Source: Rickettsiales bacterium (lineage in GTDB: Bacteria; Pseudomonadota; Alphaproteobacteria; Rickettsiales; SXRF01). From it: DNA of 64,000 nt. How positions within the stretch are numbered: the first letter of the stretch is position 1; the number at the start of each line of letters is the position of its first letter. Below, piece after piece: positions 26,557-34,567 of this stretch. Location: assembly GCA_041396965.1 (NCBI GenBank), contig JAWKXN010000001.1, positions 310,001 to 374,000 on the forward strand, read 5' to 3'. The translations under genes were made by a program, and so were the position numbers. The notes below the pieces were generated by a model that saw nothing but the letters and a program-made list of their open reading frames with translations, made no database searches and was not told where the DNA came from.

Positions 26557-28149
26557 CTAAATGGGAAGCTTTGTACGCTTTTTCGCTTTAAGCCAACCTA
26601 CAACCATCATCCTTGTTACCATGATTGATGTAAATAATGAGCATAAAATACCAATAGTAAGAGTGACCGCAAAGCCTTTTACCGTTCCAGTTCCAAAATA
26701 ATAAAGCAACATGGCGGCAAGTAAAGTGGTTATATTACTATCAAATATAGTTCCAAAAGCTATCTTGAAACCATCAGATACCGCCCTATGTATCGGCTTT
26801 CCATTTCTCGCTTCCTCACGGATACGCTCATATATAAGTACGTTAGCGTCAACCGCCATCCCGATAGTAAGTATTATACCAGCGATTCCTGGTAATGTAA
26901 GGGTAGCGCCAAACATAGCAAGAAAAGTGATTATCATAAAAGCGTTTATAATCATTGCCACATCGGCGAATAATCCAAACAAACCATAAAACATAACCAT
27001 AAATACTATAACCAGTATAAGGGCTATTATAGAAGCAATAGCACCGGATTTTATAGAATCAGCTCCAAGACTTGGTCCAACAGACCTCTCCTCAATTATT
27101 TTAAGTGGTGCGGGCAGCGCGCCAGCTCTAAGCAAAATTGCTAGATCCTTCGCTGATTGTGCCGTAAAGTTACCACTTATTACGCCATTACCGTTGAGAA
27201 TAGCTGATCTTATAACCGGAGCGGTAATTACTTTTTTATCAAGTATCACAGCAAATGGTTTTCCTATATTCTCACTAGTAATAGTGGCGAATTTGCGTGC
27301 TCCAGCATGGTTAAAACGAAAAGCTACTACCGGCTCACCAGTTTGGTTGTCAAACGTGGTATGAGCGTCAACCAACATATCACCAGACAGCATAACTCTG
27401 CTATCTATAGCGTATTTTGGAGAGTTTCCATTGTTATCCACTTCATCACCGCTTAATATTTTAGTGCCAACAGGAACATTACCTAAAGCTATATCATCAG
27501 CGCTTACTGAGTCATTGACCATGTGAAAAGTCATTTTCGCTGTTCGTCCCAGTATTTCTTTAAGGCGCTCTGGATCTTTAAGACCTGGAACCTGAAGAAC
27601 TATACGATTATCTCCTTGCCTTTGAATAATAGGTTCCTTTGTACCGGTTTCATTTACCCGTCTATTTACTATCTCAAGTGATTGTTCAATCACCCGCACA
27701 CGCTCGGCTTTAATAAATTTATCCTTAAACCCTACGGTGTAAGAAAGCGCGTCTTTACCTATTATCTCAATATCAGGATTTATCTCTTCAAGTATTTTTT
27801 CAATATTCGCTGAATCAGTTTCGTTTCTTAGCTTGAAAATAATATTTCTTTGCCCATCATTTTTACTGATTCTTAAATCACGATAGCCGATCTGCTTCGC
27901 GCGCAATTTAATACGTATATCACTTTTAAGGTTTTCAAATTGCTCTTTTATATAGTGATTGAAATCAACTTCTAATAACAGGTGGGAGCCGCCTTGCAAA
28001 TCAAGACCAAGAGTTACGGCATGTACTGGAAACCAATCAGGAAGCGAATTACGACGTGCCTCACTAATAAGGCTAGGTATGGCCATAATCACAAATAACA
28101 AGCAAGCGCTTGTTATGGTGATTATCTTCCATTTAGGAAATTCCAGCAT
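26557..28149 (-). CDS. secD: Protein translocase subunit SecD
   Basis: RND-type membrane protein that uses the proton gradient to pull proteins through SecYEG. The 530 residues carry an N-terminal helix, the periplasmic P1 domain beginning DLQGGSHLLLEVDFNHYI (about 49-66), and five C-terminal helices with the family motif GMAVDANVLIYERIREE (about 442-458). The C-terminus KKRTKLPI is a normal SecD end, so it is not a SecDF fusion. secF is absent from its usual place downstream, where the convergent motA stop lies 10 bases away. Confidence 0.95.
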   Translation of the reverse strand: MLEFPKWKIITITSACLLFVIMAIPSLISEARRNSLPDWFPVHAVTLGLDLQGGSHLLLEVDFNHYIKEQFENLKSDIRIKLRAKQIGYRDLRISKNDGQRNIIFKLRNETDSANIEKILEEINPDIEIIGKDALSYTVGFKDKFIKAERVRVIEQSLEIVNRRVNETGTKEPIIQRQGDNRIVLQVPGLKDPERLKEILGRTAKMTFHMVNDSVSADDIALGNVPVGTKILSGDEVDNNGNSPKYAIDSRVMLSGDMLVDAHTTFDNQTGEPVVAFRFNHAGARKFATITSENIGKPFAVILDKKVITAPVIRSAILNGNGVISGNFTAQSAKDLAILLRAGALPAPLKIIEERSVGPSLGADSIKSGAIASIIALILVIVFMVMFYGLFGLFADVAMIINAFMIITFLAMFGATLTLPGIAGIILTIGMAVDANVLIYERIREEARNGKPIHRAVSDGFKIAFGTIFDSNITTLLAAMLLYYFGTGTVKGFAVTLTIGILCSLFTSIMVTRMMVVGWLKAKKRTKLPI

Positions 28150-28566
28150 CTAGTTATCATTCGCGTTTTTATTATCAGAAATTTTATCGTCAGCTATCTC
28201 AGCTATTGAGGCTTTCGCCATGCGGATACGGACATTTTGTGCTATTTCCAAAGCTATAACATCGTCACCCTCAAGCTTAATTATGGTGCCTATTATTCCG
28301 CCACTCGTTATAACCTTATCACCTTTTTTAAGAGAGCCTATAAGATCTTGATGCTTTTTTATCCGGTTCTTCTGCGGCTTTATAAGCATAAAATAGAATA
28401 TGAAGAACAATACCCCAAGAATGAGGAAATTATCAAACATAACCTTCTCGGCAGATAGATTCTGCGCCATCTGGTTATTCAAAGGCGGATAATTATTAGC
28501 GGTACCCGTAGTAGCGCTACTAGCGGTTTCCTCAGCGGCATATAAATCGCCAATAATAAAACTCAT
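28150..28566 (-). CDS. yajC: Preprotein translocase subunit YajC
   Basis: Small accessory protein of SecDF. The 138 residues are longer than E. coli YajC because of an N-terminal stretch rich in Ala, Thr and Asn. One membrane helix, FLILGVLFFIFYFMLIKPQ (about 47-65), precedes the family motif KPQKNRIKKHQDLIGSLKKG and the small beta domain GDKVITSGGIIGTI (about 84-97). secD starts directly after its stop. Confidence 0.93.
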   Translation of the reverse strand: MSFIIGDLYAAEETASSATTGTANNYPPLNNQMAQNLSAEKVMFDNFLILGVLFFIFYFMLIKPQKNRIKKHQDLIGSLKKGDKVITSGGIIGTIIKLEGDDVIALEIAQNVRIRMAKASIAEIADDKISDNKNANDN

Positions 28567-28574
28567 ACTAAAAA

Positions 28575-28742
28575 CTACTTAATTTTCGCTTCGTTAAATA
28601 TAACATGCTTACGAGCCACCGGATCGTATTTCTTAAGAGCCAGCTTTTCAGTTTTTGTCTTAGGGTTCTTTCTGGTAACATAGTAAAAACCAGTCCCAGC
28701 GGAACTCACCAATTTTATAAGATTAACCGTTTTCTTTGCCAT
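28575..28742 (-). CDS. rpmG: 50S ribosomal protein L33
   Basis: A 55-residue protein starting MAKKTVNLIKLVSSAGTGFY, followed by YVTRKNPKTKTEKLALKKYD and ending in a KHVIFNEAKIK tail. This is bacterial L33. It has no cysteines, so it is the zinc-free form. It lies eight bases upstream of yajC on the same strand. The gene is too short for many ORF filters but the match is clear along its whole length. Confidence 0.96.
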   Translation of the reverse strand: MAKKTVNLIKLVSSAGTGFYYVTRKNPKTKTEKLALKKYDPVARKHVIFNEAKIK

Positions 28743-28893
28743 AATATTCCCACTAAGAAATTGATATAGAAAAATTTCTTCTTCAAACCGTACTAAACAT
28801 AAAAATACCGAAGATTAAAGGCTGGAGCATATACATGCTGCTCATACTGTCAAGTACAAAAAATAACATTACAAGATTGTAATAACAAAGTTT

Positions 28894-28923
28894 TTGACTT
28901 TTTAGCCACTATTTGGGTAGTGT
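28894..28923 (+). promoter_or_regulatory. Possible promoter of galU
   Basis: TTGACT (28894-28899) and a TAGTGT -10-like element (28918-28923) are 18 bases apart, in the 258-base gap between rpmG (minus) and galU (plus). The -10 match is weak. The rest of the gap shows no gene or stable hairpin. A GGAG ribosome-binding site lies near 28988-28992, before the galU ATG. Confidence 0.3.
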
Positions 28924-29000
28924 GCGCCCTAAATTAGGATAGCTGGTGTAAGTTTTTCAGCTTTGTTCTGTGTTTGATTGTTTTTATGGAGAGTTAGTTT

Positions 29001-29906
29001 ATGGCGTATAAAAAGGTTAAAAAGGTCGTTTTTCCGGTTGGTGGTCTTGGTACCCGCTTTTTACCCGCTACTAAATCAATGCCTAAAGAGATGTTGCCAG
29101 TAGTGGATAAGCCTTTGATTCATTATGCTTTTGAGGAAGCAAAAGATGCTGGAATAGAAGAATTCATATTTGTAACCGGTAGGAATAAGGTGGCAATAGC
29201 CGATTATTTTGACCATTCATACGAATTACAGGATACTCTTAACTCTCGTAATAAAATGAAAGAGTTAGGTATTACAAGCGATTGGATACCTGAGGCCGGT
29301 AATGTTATATTTACCCGTCAGCGTCAGCCGCTTGGTTTAGGGCACGCTGTATGGTGCGCCCGTAATCTTGTTGGTGATGAGCCATTTGCCGTAATTCTTG
29401 CTGACGATCTGGTTCTTTCGCAGAAGGGTTGTCTGAAACAGATGGTTGAACAATATAACGATTGTGGTGGAAATATACTTGGGGTTATGGATGTGCCAAG
29501 AAAGGAAACTGCTAGATACGGTATAGTTGACATTGATAATAGCGCGACAAGTGAGGACGGTAAGTTAGTCAAAGCGCTTGGTCTTGTTGAAAAACCAACT
29601 CCTGAGGAAGCGCCTTCTACTCTATCGGTCATTGGTAGATATATACTGCAACCAGAGGTAATTAACGTACTATCAGATCAGAAAATAGGAGCGGGTGGCG
29701 AAATACAGCTTACCGACGCTATCGCTAGTATGATCGGCAAGCAGGATGTTTTTGGCTATCGTTTTGACGGTGTTCGTTACGATTGCGGTAGACTTATGGG
29801 ATTTGTCGCCGCGAATGTGGCTTTCGCTTTGGAAAGAGGTGATGTTCGTGATAATTTAATTACCGAGCTTGCGGAAGTTTACAAAAGAGCTGGTATTAAT
29901 AACTAA
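29001..29906 (+). CDS. galU: UTP--glucose-1-phosphate uridylyltransferase
   Basis: Makes UDP-glucose from UTP and glucose 1-phosphate. The 301 residues have the nucleotidyltransferase start VVFPVGGLGTRFLPATKSM (about 9-27) with PKEMLPVVDKPLIHYAFEEA after it, then VILADDLVL (about 130-138), VEKPTPEEAPS and GEIQLTDAI. The next plus-strand gene, ugd, oxidises the product to UDP-glucuronate, so the two form a functional pair for polysaccharide precursors. A block of hairpins lies between them. Confidence 0.96.
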   Translation: MAYKKVKKVVFPVGGLGTRFLPATKSMPKEMLPVVDKPLIHYAFEEAKDAGIEEFIFVTGRNKVAIADYFDHSYELQDTLNSRNKMKELGITSDWIPEAGNVIFTRQRQPLGLGHAVWCARNLVGDEPFAVILADDLVLSQKGCLKQMVEQYNDCGGNILGVMDVPRKETARYGIVDIDNSATSEDGKLVKALGLVEKPTPEEAPSTLSVIGRYILQPEVINVLSDQKIGAGGEIQLTDAIASMIGKQDVFGYRFDGVRYDCGRLMGFVAANVAFALERGDVRDNLITELAEVYKRAGINN

Positions 29907-29940
29907 TAGCCTATATTAAGCAATTCATAGATTCATTTAT

Positions 29941-29973
29941 ACTAACTTTGGATAATTTTTATCCAAAGTTAGT
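29941..29973 (+). terminator. Strong hairpin after galU
   Basis: A perfect 15-base stem, ACTAACTTTGGATAA with TTATCCAAAGTTAGT, surrounds a 3-base T loop. It lies 35 bases after the galU stop. No T-run follows, so termination is uncertain. It is also the first hairpin of a repeat array that continues to about 30110. Confidence 0.6.
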
Positions 29974-30110
29974 ATGAAAACCTTATCTGAAAGATAAGGT
30001 TTTCCGCTGCGAAGCAAGCGTAAAAATGAATAAAGTACGACCAGCAGGTCGTACGAGCCTTCAGCTATGCCTCATGAGATTTTCAGTAGAAAATTTCGGA
30101 GGCGATAAAA
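29941..30110 (+). repeat. Multi-hairpin repeat, copy A1, joined to a family B copy
   Basis: After the first hairpin comes ATG, then AAAACCTTATC/GATAAGGTTTT (29977-30003, perfect 11-base stem), a GC-rich mini-hairpin CCGCTGCGAAGCAAGCG (30004-30020), the stem GTACGACC-AGCA-GGTCGTAC (30035-30054), GAGCCTTCAGCTAT, and the nested hairpin with outer GCCTC/GAGGC (30069-30073 with 30099-30103) and inner ATTTTC-AGTA-GAAAAT (30079-30094). Copies with the same plan are at 35708 and 56810; the last part matches 17061. It fills the galU-ugd gap, where no gene is visible. Confidence 0.75.
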
Positions 30111-30162
30111 ATATGTAATATTTTTATTCATAATAAGTATATAGAAAATATGGAGAGAAATA

Positions 30163-31536
30163 ATGCGAATTGCCGTAATTGGAACCGGATATGTTGGTCT
30201 AGTCTCCGGTGTATGTTTTTCTGAGTTTGGCTTTCACGTTACTTGTGTTGATAAAGATCCAGATAAAATCGCCGGATTGCAGCAGCACGTAATGCCAATT
30301 TATGAGCCGGGTCTTGAACAGCTAGTTGAGAGTAATCGTAAGGCTGGTCGCTTATTTTTTACTACGGATTTAGGGCAGGCGGTAGAGCAAGCTGATATAG
30401 TGTTTATCGCTGTTGGTACTCCGTCTAATGATAGCGACGGCATGCCGGATTTAAGCGCGCTTAACTCAGCGGCAAGAGATGTCGCTAAACACATAAAAGA
30501 TTACACTTTAGTTGTTAATAAATCTACCGTCCCAATTGGAACTAACCGTGAAATATCTCGTCTTATATCACAGGAAAATCCGAACGCTGATTTTGATGTG
30601 GCTTCCAATCCTGAATTCTTGCGTGAAGGGGTGGCGATAGAGGATTTTATGTCACCGGACAGGATTGTGGTTGGTGTTGACTCTAAGCGGGCGCGTAATC
30701 TTATGAACAGGATTTATGAACCGATATGCTTAAATGGCGCGAAGATATTATTTACCACCTTTGAAAGCGCTGAGATGATAAAATACGCTTCAAATAGTCT
30801 GCTTGCCACTCGTATCGCTTTTATTAACGAAATGGCTGATTTATGTGAGAAAACCGGAGCTAATATTCGTGATGTTGCGCGTGGTGTCGGGCTTGATAGC
30901 AGAATAGGAGATAAATTCTTACAAGCTGGTCCGGGTTATGGCGGTTCGTGTTTCCCTAAGGATACGCTGGCTCTTAGGCAGATGGCTGTAAATAATGGAG
31001 TTCCCAGTCGTTTGGTAGAAGCGACTATAGAAAGTAATGAAAGCCGTAAGAAACAAATGGCGGAGAAGATTATATCAGCGGCTGTGGAGGTAAAAGACAA
31101 AACTATCGCCATACTTGGTCTGACCTTTAAGCCAAATACTGATGATATGCGAGAGAGCGCCAGTCTTTCAATAATACCAGCTTTAATCGGTAGTGGCGCT
31201 AAAATAAAAGCTTATGACCCGCAAGGTATGAAAGAGGCAAAACATCATCTTAAAGAATATAGTAATAGCATAACATGGTGTAATAGCTCGTATGAAGCGA
31301 TGGAAGATGCCGATATGTTGGTTATTCTTACCGAGTGGAACGAGTTTCGTAGTCTTGAGTTAAAGCAGGTAAAGGAATTACTCAAAACACCTTTAGTGGT
31401 TGATTTACGCAATATCTACAAACGGCAGGATATGATGGCGCATGGCTTTAACTATATATCAGTGGGTAGACAAAAAGTGGTAACAGGTGAGCCGTGGATA
31501 GCTGACCTTAATATGGATGATGAGTTAGCTGTCTGA
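30163..31536 (+). CDS. ugd: UDP-glucose 6-dehydrogenase
   Basis: Oxidises UDP-glucose twice to UDP-glucuronate. The 457 residues include the N-terminal NAD fold IAVIGTGYVGLVSGVCFSEF (about 3-22), the SNPEFLREG segment (about 147-155), the central helix with KYASNSLLATRIAFINEMAD, the catalytic cysteine in GPGYGGSCFPKDTLALRQM (about 258-276) and the C-terminal domain with LGLTFKPNTDDMRESAS. A good ribosome-binding site (GGAGAG) precedes the ATG. Confidence 0.96.
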   Translation: MRIAVIGTGYVGLVSGVCFSEFGFHVTCVDKDPDKIAGLQQHVMPIYEPGLEQLVESNRKAGRLFFTTDLGQAVEQADIVFIAVGTPSNDSDGMPDLSALNSAARDVAKHIKDYTLVVNKSTVPIGTNREISRLISQENPNADFDVASNPEFLREGVAIEDFMSPDRIVVGVDSKRARNLMNRIYEPICLNGAKILFTTFESAEMIKYASNSLLATRIAFINEMADLCEKTGANIRDVARGVGLDSRIGDKFLQAGPGYGGSCFPKDTLALRQMAVNNGVPSRLVEATIESNESRKKQMAEKIISAAVEVKDKTIAILGLTFKPNTDDMRESASLSIIPALIGSGAKIKAYDPQGMKEAKHHLKEYSNSITWCNSSYEAMEDADMLVILTEWNEFRSLELKQVKELLKTPLVVDLRNIYKRQDMMAHGFNYISVGRQKVVTGEPWIADLNMDDELAV

Positions 31537-31589
31537 CTGCTATTTATAAGCTTTATAAAGATTACGTTAATATATATACGGAGGAAAAT

Positions 31590-31974
31590 ATGAGCAATGA
31601 TCCACTACCAAATCTTTCAAGGCTTGGGATAAAAATCCTTAATTTCTTAGGAAAAACGCCTACTCAAGAAAAATCCACTATGGAAATTAGGAGTGGCATG
31701 GAGGGGGGAAGGGGTCACTATTCCTTGTTTGCATTTAGAAATAGAGAAACTAGAGCAAATGGATTTAATAACCACACGGCAGGAGCACTCTAACAAACCA
31801 GAAAGAGGCAGAAGAGCTGAGTTAATGGTAAAAATGTCAGAACGTGGACAAAAAGTAGGTTACGAAATGGAAGTTAGGCAAGGCAATACAGATTTCGGTG
31901 ATTTACAGACTGATGGGGCTAATAGATTCCAATCTAGCATAATAAGCAACAGGAGTAGTTTGCGCCAACGGTAA
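31590..31974 (+). pseudogene. Frameshifted PadR-like winged-helix regulator
   Basis: Two overlapping frames together read like a PadR-type wHTH protein. The first (from the ATG at 31590) gives LSRLGIKILNFLGKTPTQ and STMEIRSGMEGG; the second continues GVTIPCLHLEIEKLEQMDLI, then a basic ERGRRAELMVKMSERGQK wing. The switch lies at a run of six G (31703-31708), where one base gained or lost restores a single frame. The intact protein would be about 127 residues. It follows ugd by 53 bases with a good ribosome-binding site (GGAGG). It could be a true mutation, slippage at the G-run or a sequencing error. Confidence 0.6.
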
Positions 31975-31981
31975 AATCATC

Positions 31982-32293
31982 TTACAGATTTAACCCATCA
32001 ATTTGCCGCATTATCTGTTCAAGTTCCTCCTCAAACCTGTGGTCTGCTCCATATTCTTCCTTCATTTCTTGTATAATGTTTTCAGGAGGTATTTTACCGA
32101 CCCCGTGCTTTAATATGCTCCCATAGTCGGCGAGGTCATAATTGCCCTTTTTCTCTGCTTCTTTGAAGTTTTGGTATTTGCTAAAAGGTATAGAGGCGTA
32201 AGCCCAGTGTTCGCTACCATCCTCCAAAGTTCCTGTTATCAGAGTAAGTATGCGTACGTTCTTATCAATCTCCTCAAATATATTCTGTTCCAT
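31982..32293 (-). CDS. Hypothetical protein, second gene of a pair
   Basis: I do not recognise this 103-residue protein. It is acidic and soluble, with no signal peptide or membrane helix. An N-terminal beta-rich part (RILTLITGTLEDGSEHWAYA) is followed by helical segments rich in Glu, Lys and Met. The start lies two bases after the stop of the membrane protein at 32296, so the two are almost surely co-transcribed and may act together. Confidence 0.6.
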   Translation of the reverse strand: MEQNIFEEIDKNVRILTLITGTLEDGSEHWAYASIPFSKYQNFKEAEKKGNYDLADYGSILKHGVGKIPPENIIQEMKEEYGADHRFEEELEQIMRQIDGLNL

Positions 32294-32295
32294 AA

Positions 32296-33285
32296 CTATA
32301 CCGCTAGCACACTACCAGAGTTTCTACGTAACGTCTCTTTGTAAGCAAAAGATTGTGGCTCTGGTCTTTGTGTGCTGCCCTTAATATCTTTATCTTCAGC
32401 CCCTTCCACGTTAAAGCCTTTTTTAGTAACGGTAGCCGCCATAAGCAGGCTAGCTGCTAAGAACAAAGCTCCACCAGTCACATATACAGGTATGGCTTCT
32501 ATAAGACCGCCTATTATCATACCAGCGCTTACGGCTGATTGCATCAGTGAGGAAGCGAATACCGGTTCATCTTTCATCCTTTGTATGAATTTCCCAGTAA
32601 AACCTTGCGCTTTACTTTGAGATTTCGCGAAATGTAGTGATTCCTCATTTTCTTTTTTGTTAGCTTTCTCTGGTTTTTTATCCTTTTCTTTGCCAAATAG
32701 CATATTCGCATATGAGATTATAGCGACAAGCCCTAATAATAAAGGGGTGTACCCAGTTCTGCCATCTTCCATGAAGAGGCTAGCTCCGTAAAGTGTTCCA
32801 AATGTTTCCGCAATTACCGAAAATCCCGCGCTTGACTCAATAGGATAAGATTTTGGATGAGCCATTTTTTTTATATTTCCGGCTATGGAGTCGTCTTTTT
32901 TTAAATTTCCCTTATTCTGATTTGCGGTTTTTTCCTGATTTTCTTTAGTGCCGTAAGCAATCATTATCAGCCTGCCGATTATGGCGAAAGCTGAATAAGC
33001 CATAAGTAATGGTTCTCCACTAAAGCCAAAAATGACATCGCCTGCAAGCTTCATTGCTCCAGATATCCGTGGGGCGTTGTCACGGATTTTATCACCAAGC
33101 TCACCGCTAATACCAACAGTTTTGCTTGTGCCGTTAGCAAATACAAGGCTAGCATCATCATCCAGTAGATGTTTTGCCACGTGCATATTATCTGTAGTAG
33201 GCACAAAACCACCAGCTTCCCTTATATCACTTAAGGGAAGGTGTAGGCGCACTTTTTGTTCTAAAACCGGATTCAGACCTTCCAT
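32296..33285 (-). CDS. Hypothetical multi-helix membrane protein
   Basis: A 329-residue protein I cannot place. Hydrophobic segments are visible near 93-112 (LLMAYSAFAIIGRLIMIAYG), 160-175, 180-197 (LLLGLVAIISYANMLFG) and 245-285 (ASSLMQSAVSAGMIIGGLIE and a following helix), separated by Lys/Glu-rich loops. There is no N-terminal signal peptide. It heads a two-gene unit with the small gene downstream and lies between the PadR-like pseudogene and sodB. Confidence 0.6.
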   Translation of the reverse strand: MEGLNPVLEQKVRLHLPLSDIREAGGFVPTTDNMHVAKHLLDDDASLVFANGTSKTVGISGELGDKIRDNAPRISGAMKLAGDVIFGFSGEPLLMAYSAFAIIGRLIMIAYGTKENQEKTANQNKGNLKKDDSIAGNIKKMAHPKSYPIESSAGFSVIAETFGTLYGASLFMEDGRTGYTPLLLGLVAIISYANMLFGKEKDKKPEKANKKENEESLHFAKSQSKAQGFTGKFIQRMKDEPVFASSLMQSAVSAGMIIGGLIEAIPVYVTGGALFLAASLLMAATVTKKGFNVEGAEDKDIKGSTQRPEPQSFAYKETLRRNSGSVLAV

Positions 33286-33389
33286 TATCCTATAATAATG
33301 TAACCAACTAAAAAAATATAGTTACAAAATAATGACAAATATCAGCCATTTACCGCAATAAATATACAGCTATCACAGTATGTTATATG

Positions 33390-33983
33390 TTAGGCTAAAT
33401 TCTTAGCGGCGAAATCCCAGTTAACTAGCTTATCAAGGAAAGTCGCCAAATAGTCAGGGCGGCGGTTTTGATAATCAAGATAATAAGCATGTTCCCACAC
33501 GTCACAGGTAAGCAGTGCCTTCTGACCGTGCGCCATTGGTAGGTCAGCGTTTGCGGTTTTAGTTACTTTAAGTGTATCGCCGTCTAGCACCAGCCATGCC
33601 CAGCCGCTACCGAATTGAGTAGCTCCCGCTTGTTTGAAAGCTTCTTTGAAAGCGTCAAAACTACCAAAATCTTTATTAATTCTTGCCGCTAAATCTCCAC
33701 TTGGCTCACTACCACCATTTGGTTTCATTGAATTCCAGTAGAATGTGTGGTTCCACACCTGAGCGGCGTTATTAAAGATACCGGCTTTGCCAGCGTCACC
33801 AGCGGTTTGTTTTATTACATCCTCAAGGCTAGCTGAGGCAAGAGGAGTATCCTTTACCAGATTATTCAGGTTAGTAACATAGGCTTGATGGTGCTTATTA
33901 TAGTGATAGGAAAAAGTATTAGCTGAGATGTGAGGTTCAAGGGCGTTAGGTGTGTATGGTAGTTCCGGTAATGTAAAAGTCAT
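33390..33983 (-). CDS. sodB: Superoxide dismutase, Fe type
   Basis: Converts superoxide to peroxide and oxygen in the cytoplasm. The 197 residues are typical. Metal ligands are seen in SYHYNKHHQAYVTNLNNLV (about 25-43), WNHTFYWNSMKP (about 72-83) and DVWEHAYYLDYQNRRPDYL (about 158-176). AQVWNHTFYW and the GSGWAWLV segment favour iron over manganese, though this cannot be proven by eye. There is no signal peptide. Confidence 0.95.
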   Translation of the reverse strand: MTFTLPELPYTPNALEPHISANTFSYHYNKHHQAYVTNLNNLVKDTPLASASLEDVIKQTAGDAGKAGIFNNAAQVWNHTFYWNSMKPNGGSEPSGDLAARINKDFGSFDAFKEAFKQAGATQFGSGWAWLVLDGDTLKVTKTANADLPMAHGQKALLTCDVWEHAYYLDYQNRRPDYLATFLDKLVNWDFAAKNLA

Positions 33984-34049
33984 AAAATCCTCTTTTATCT
34001 TTATTGTTAAGTAGTTATATAAATCTTACTATTCATGTAGGTTATTTAG

Positions 34050-34565
34050 ATGATTTTTGCAAGTAAAGAAGAATATTCTCATTATTGCGTGCAGGTGAAA
34101 AATCAAAGGTATGATTTTTTTGTGTCACTAATGTTTATTCCATCTCATCTGCGAGAGGTGGCGGTAGCTATATGCGCGCTAGATATTGAGCTTATGAGTA
34201 TCCACTCTAACGTAAAAGAGGAGATGATGGGGCATATACGCTACGCTTGGTGGCAGGAGGCGATAGAGTCTATAAAAAATGGGGAAATTCGTGCGCAACC
34301 GCTAATTCAGGCTTTGGCAAGAGCGGAAATAAATGAGGATATAGTAATTCCGATTATCAACTCTTATCGGGAGAATTTTCCTGATAAACCAAGTAACTCT
34401 GATAATATATTGCGTGATACTATAAAAAAATATTTACTTAGTAAGGCAGATAAAAAAGAAATAAAGAAATGGGAAAAATCCGTAAGCATTATAAATAAAC
34501 ACAACGCCAAACACGGAAATAAAAAAAACTGGCTGTTGTTGAGCAGATTGTTGTTTGTTTTTTGA
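34050..34565 (+). CDS. Squalene/phytoene-synthase-like protein, short
   Basis: The 171 residues resemble the N-terminal part of the squalene/phytoene synthase family, closest in style to the NDUFAF6 (complex I assembly) branch: YCVQVKNQRYDFFVSLMFIP (about 11-30), a conserved ALDIELMSIHSNV helix and MGHIRYAWWQEAIESI (about 60-75). Full-length relatives are about 270 residues; here the second Asp-rich region is missing and the ending NWLLLSRLLFVF resembles a family C-terminus, suggesting an internal deletion. Enzymatic prenyl synthesis is unlikely. It converges on tyrA with two bases between the stops. Confidence 0.65.
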   Translation: MIFASKEEYSHYCVQVKNQRYDFFVSLMFIPSHLREVAVAICALDIELMSIHSNVKEEMMGHIRYAWWQEAIESIKNGEIRAQPLIQALARAEINEDIVIPIINSYRENFPDKPSNSDNILRDTIKKYLLSKADKKEIKKWEKSVSIINKHNAKHGNKKNWLLLSRLLFVF

Positions 34566-34567
34566 TT

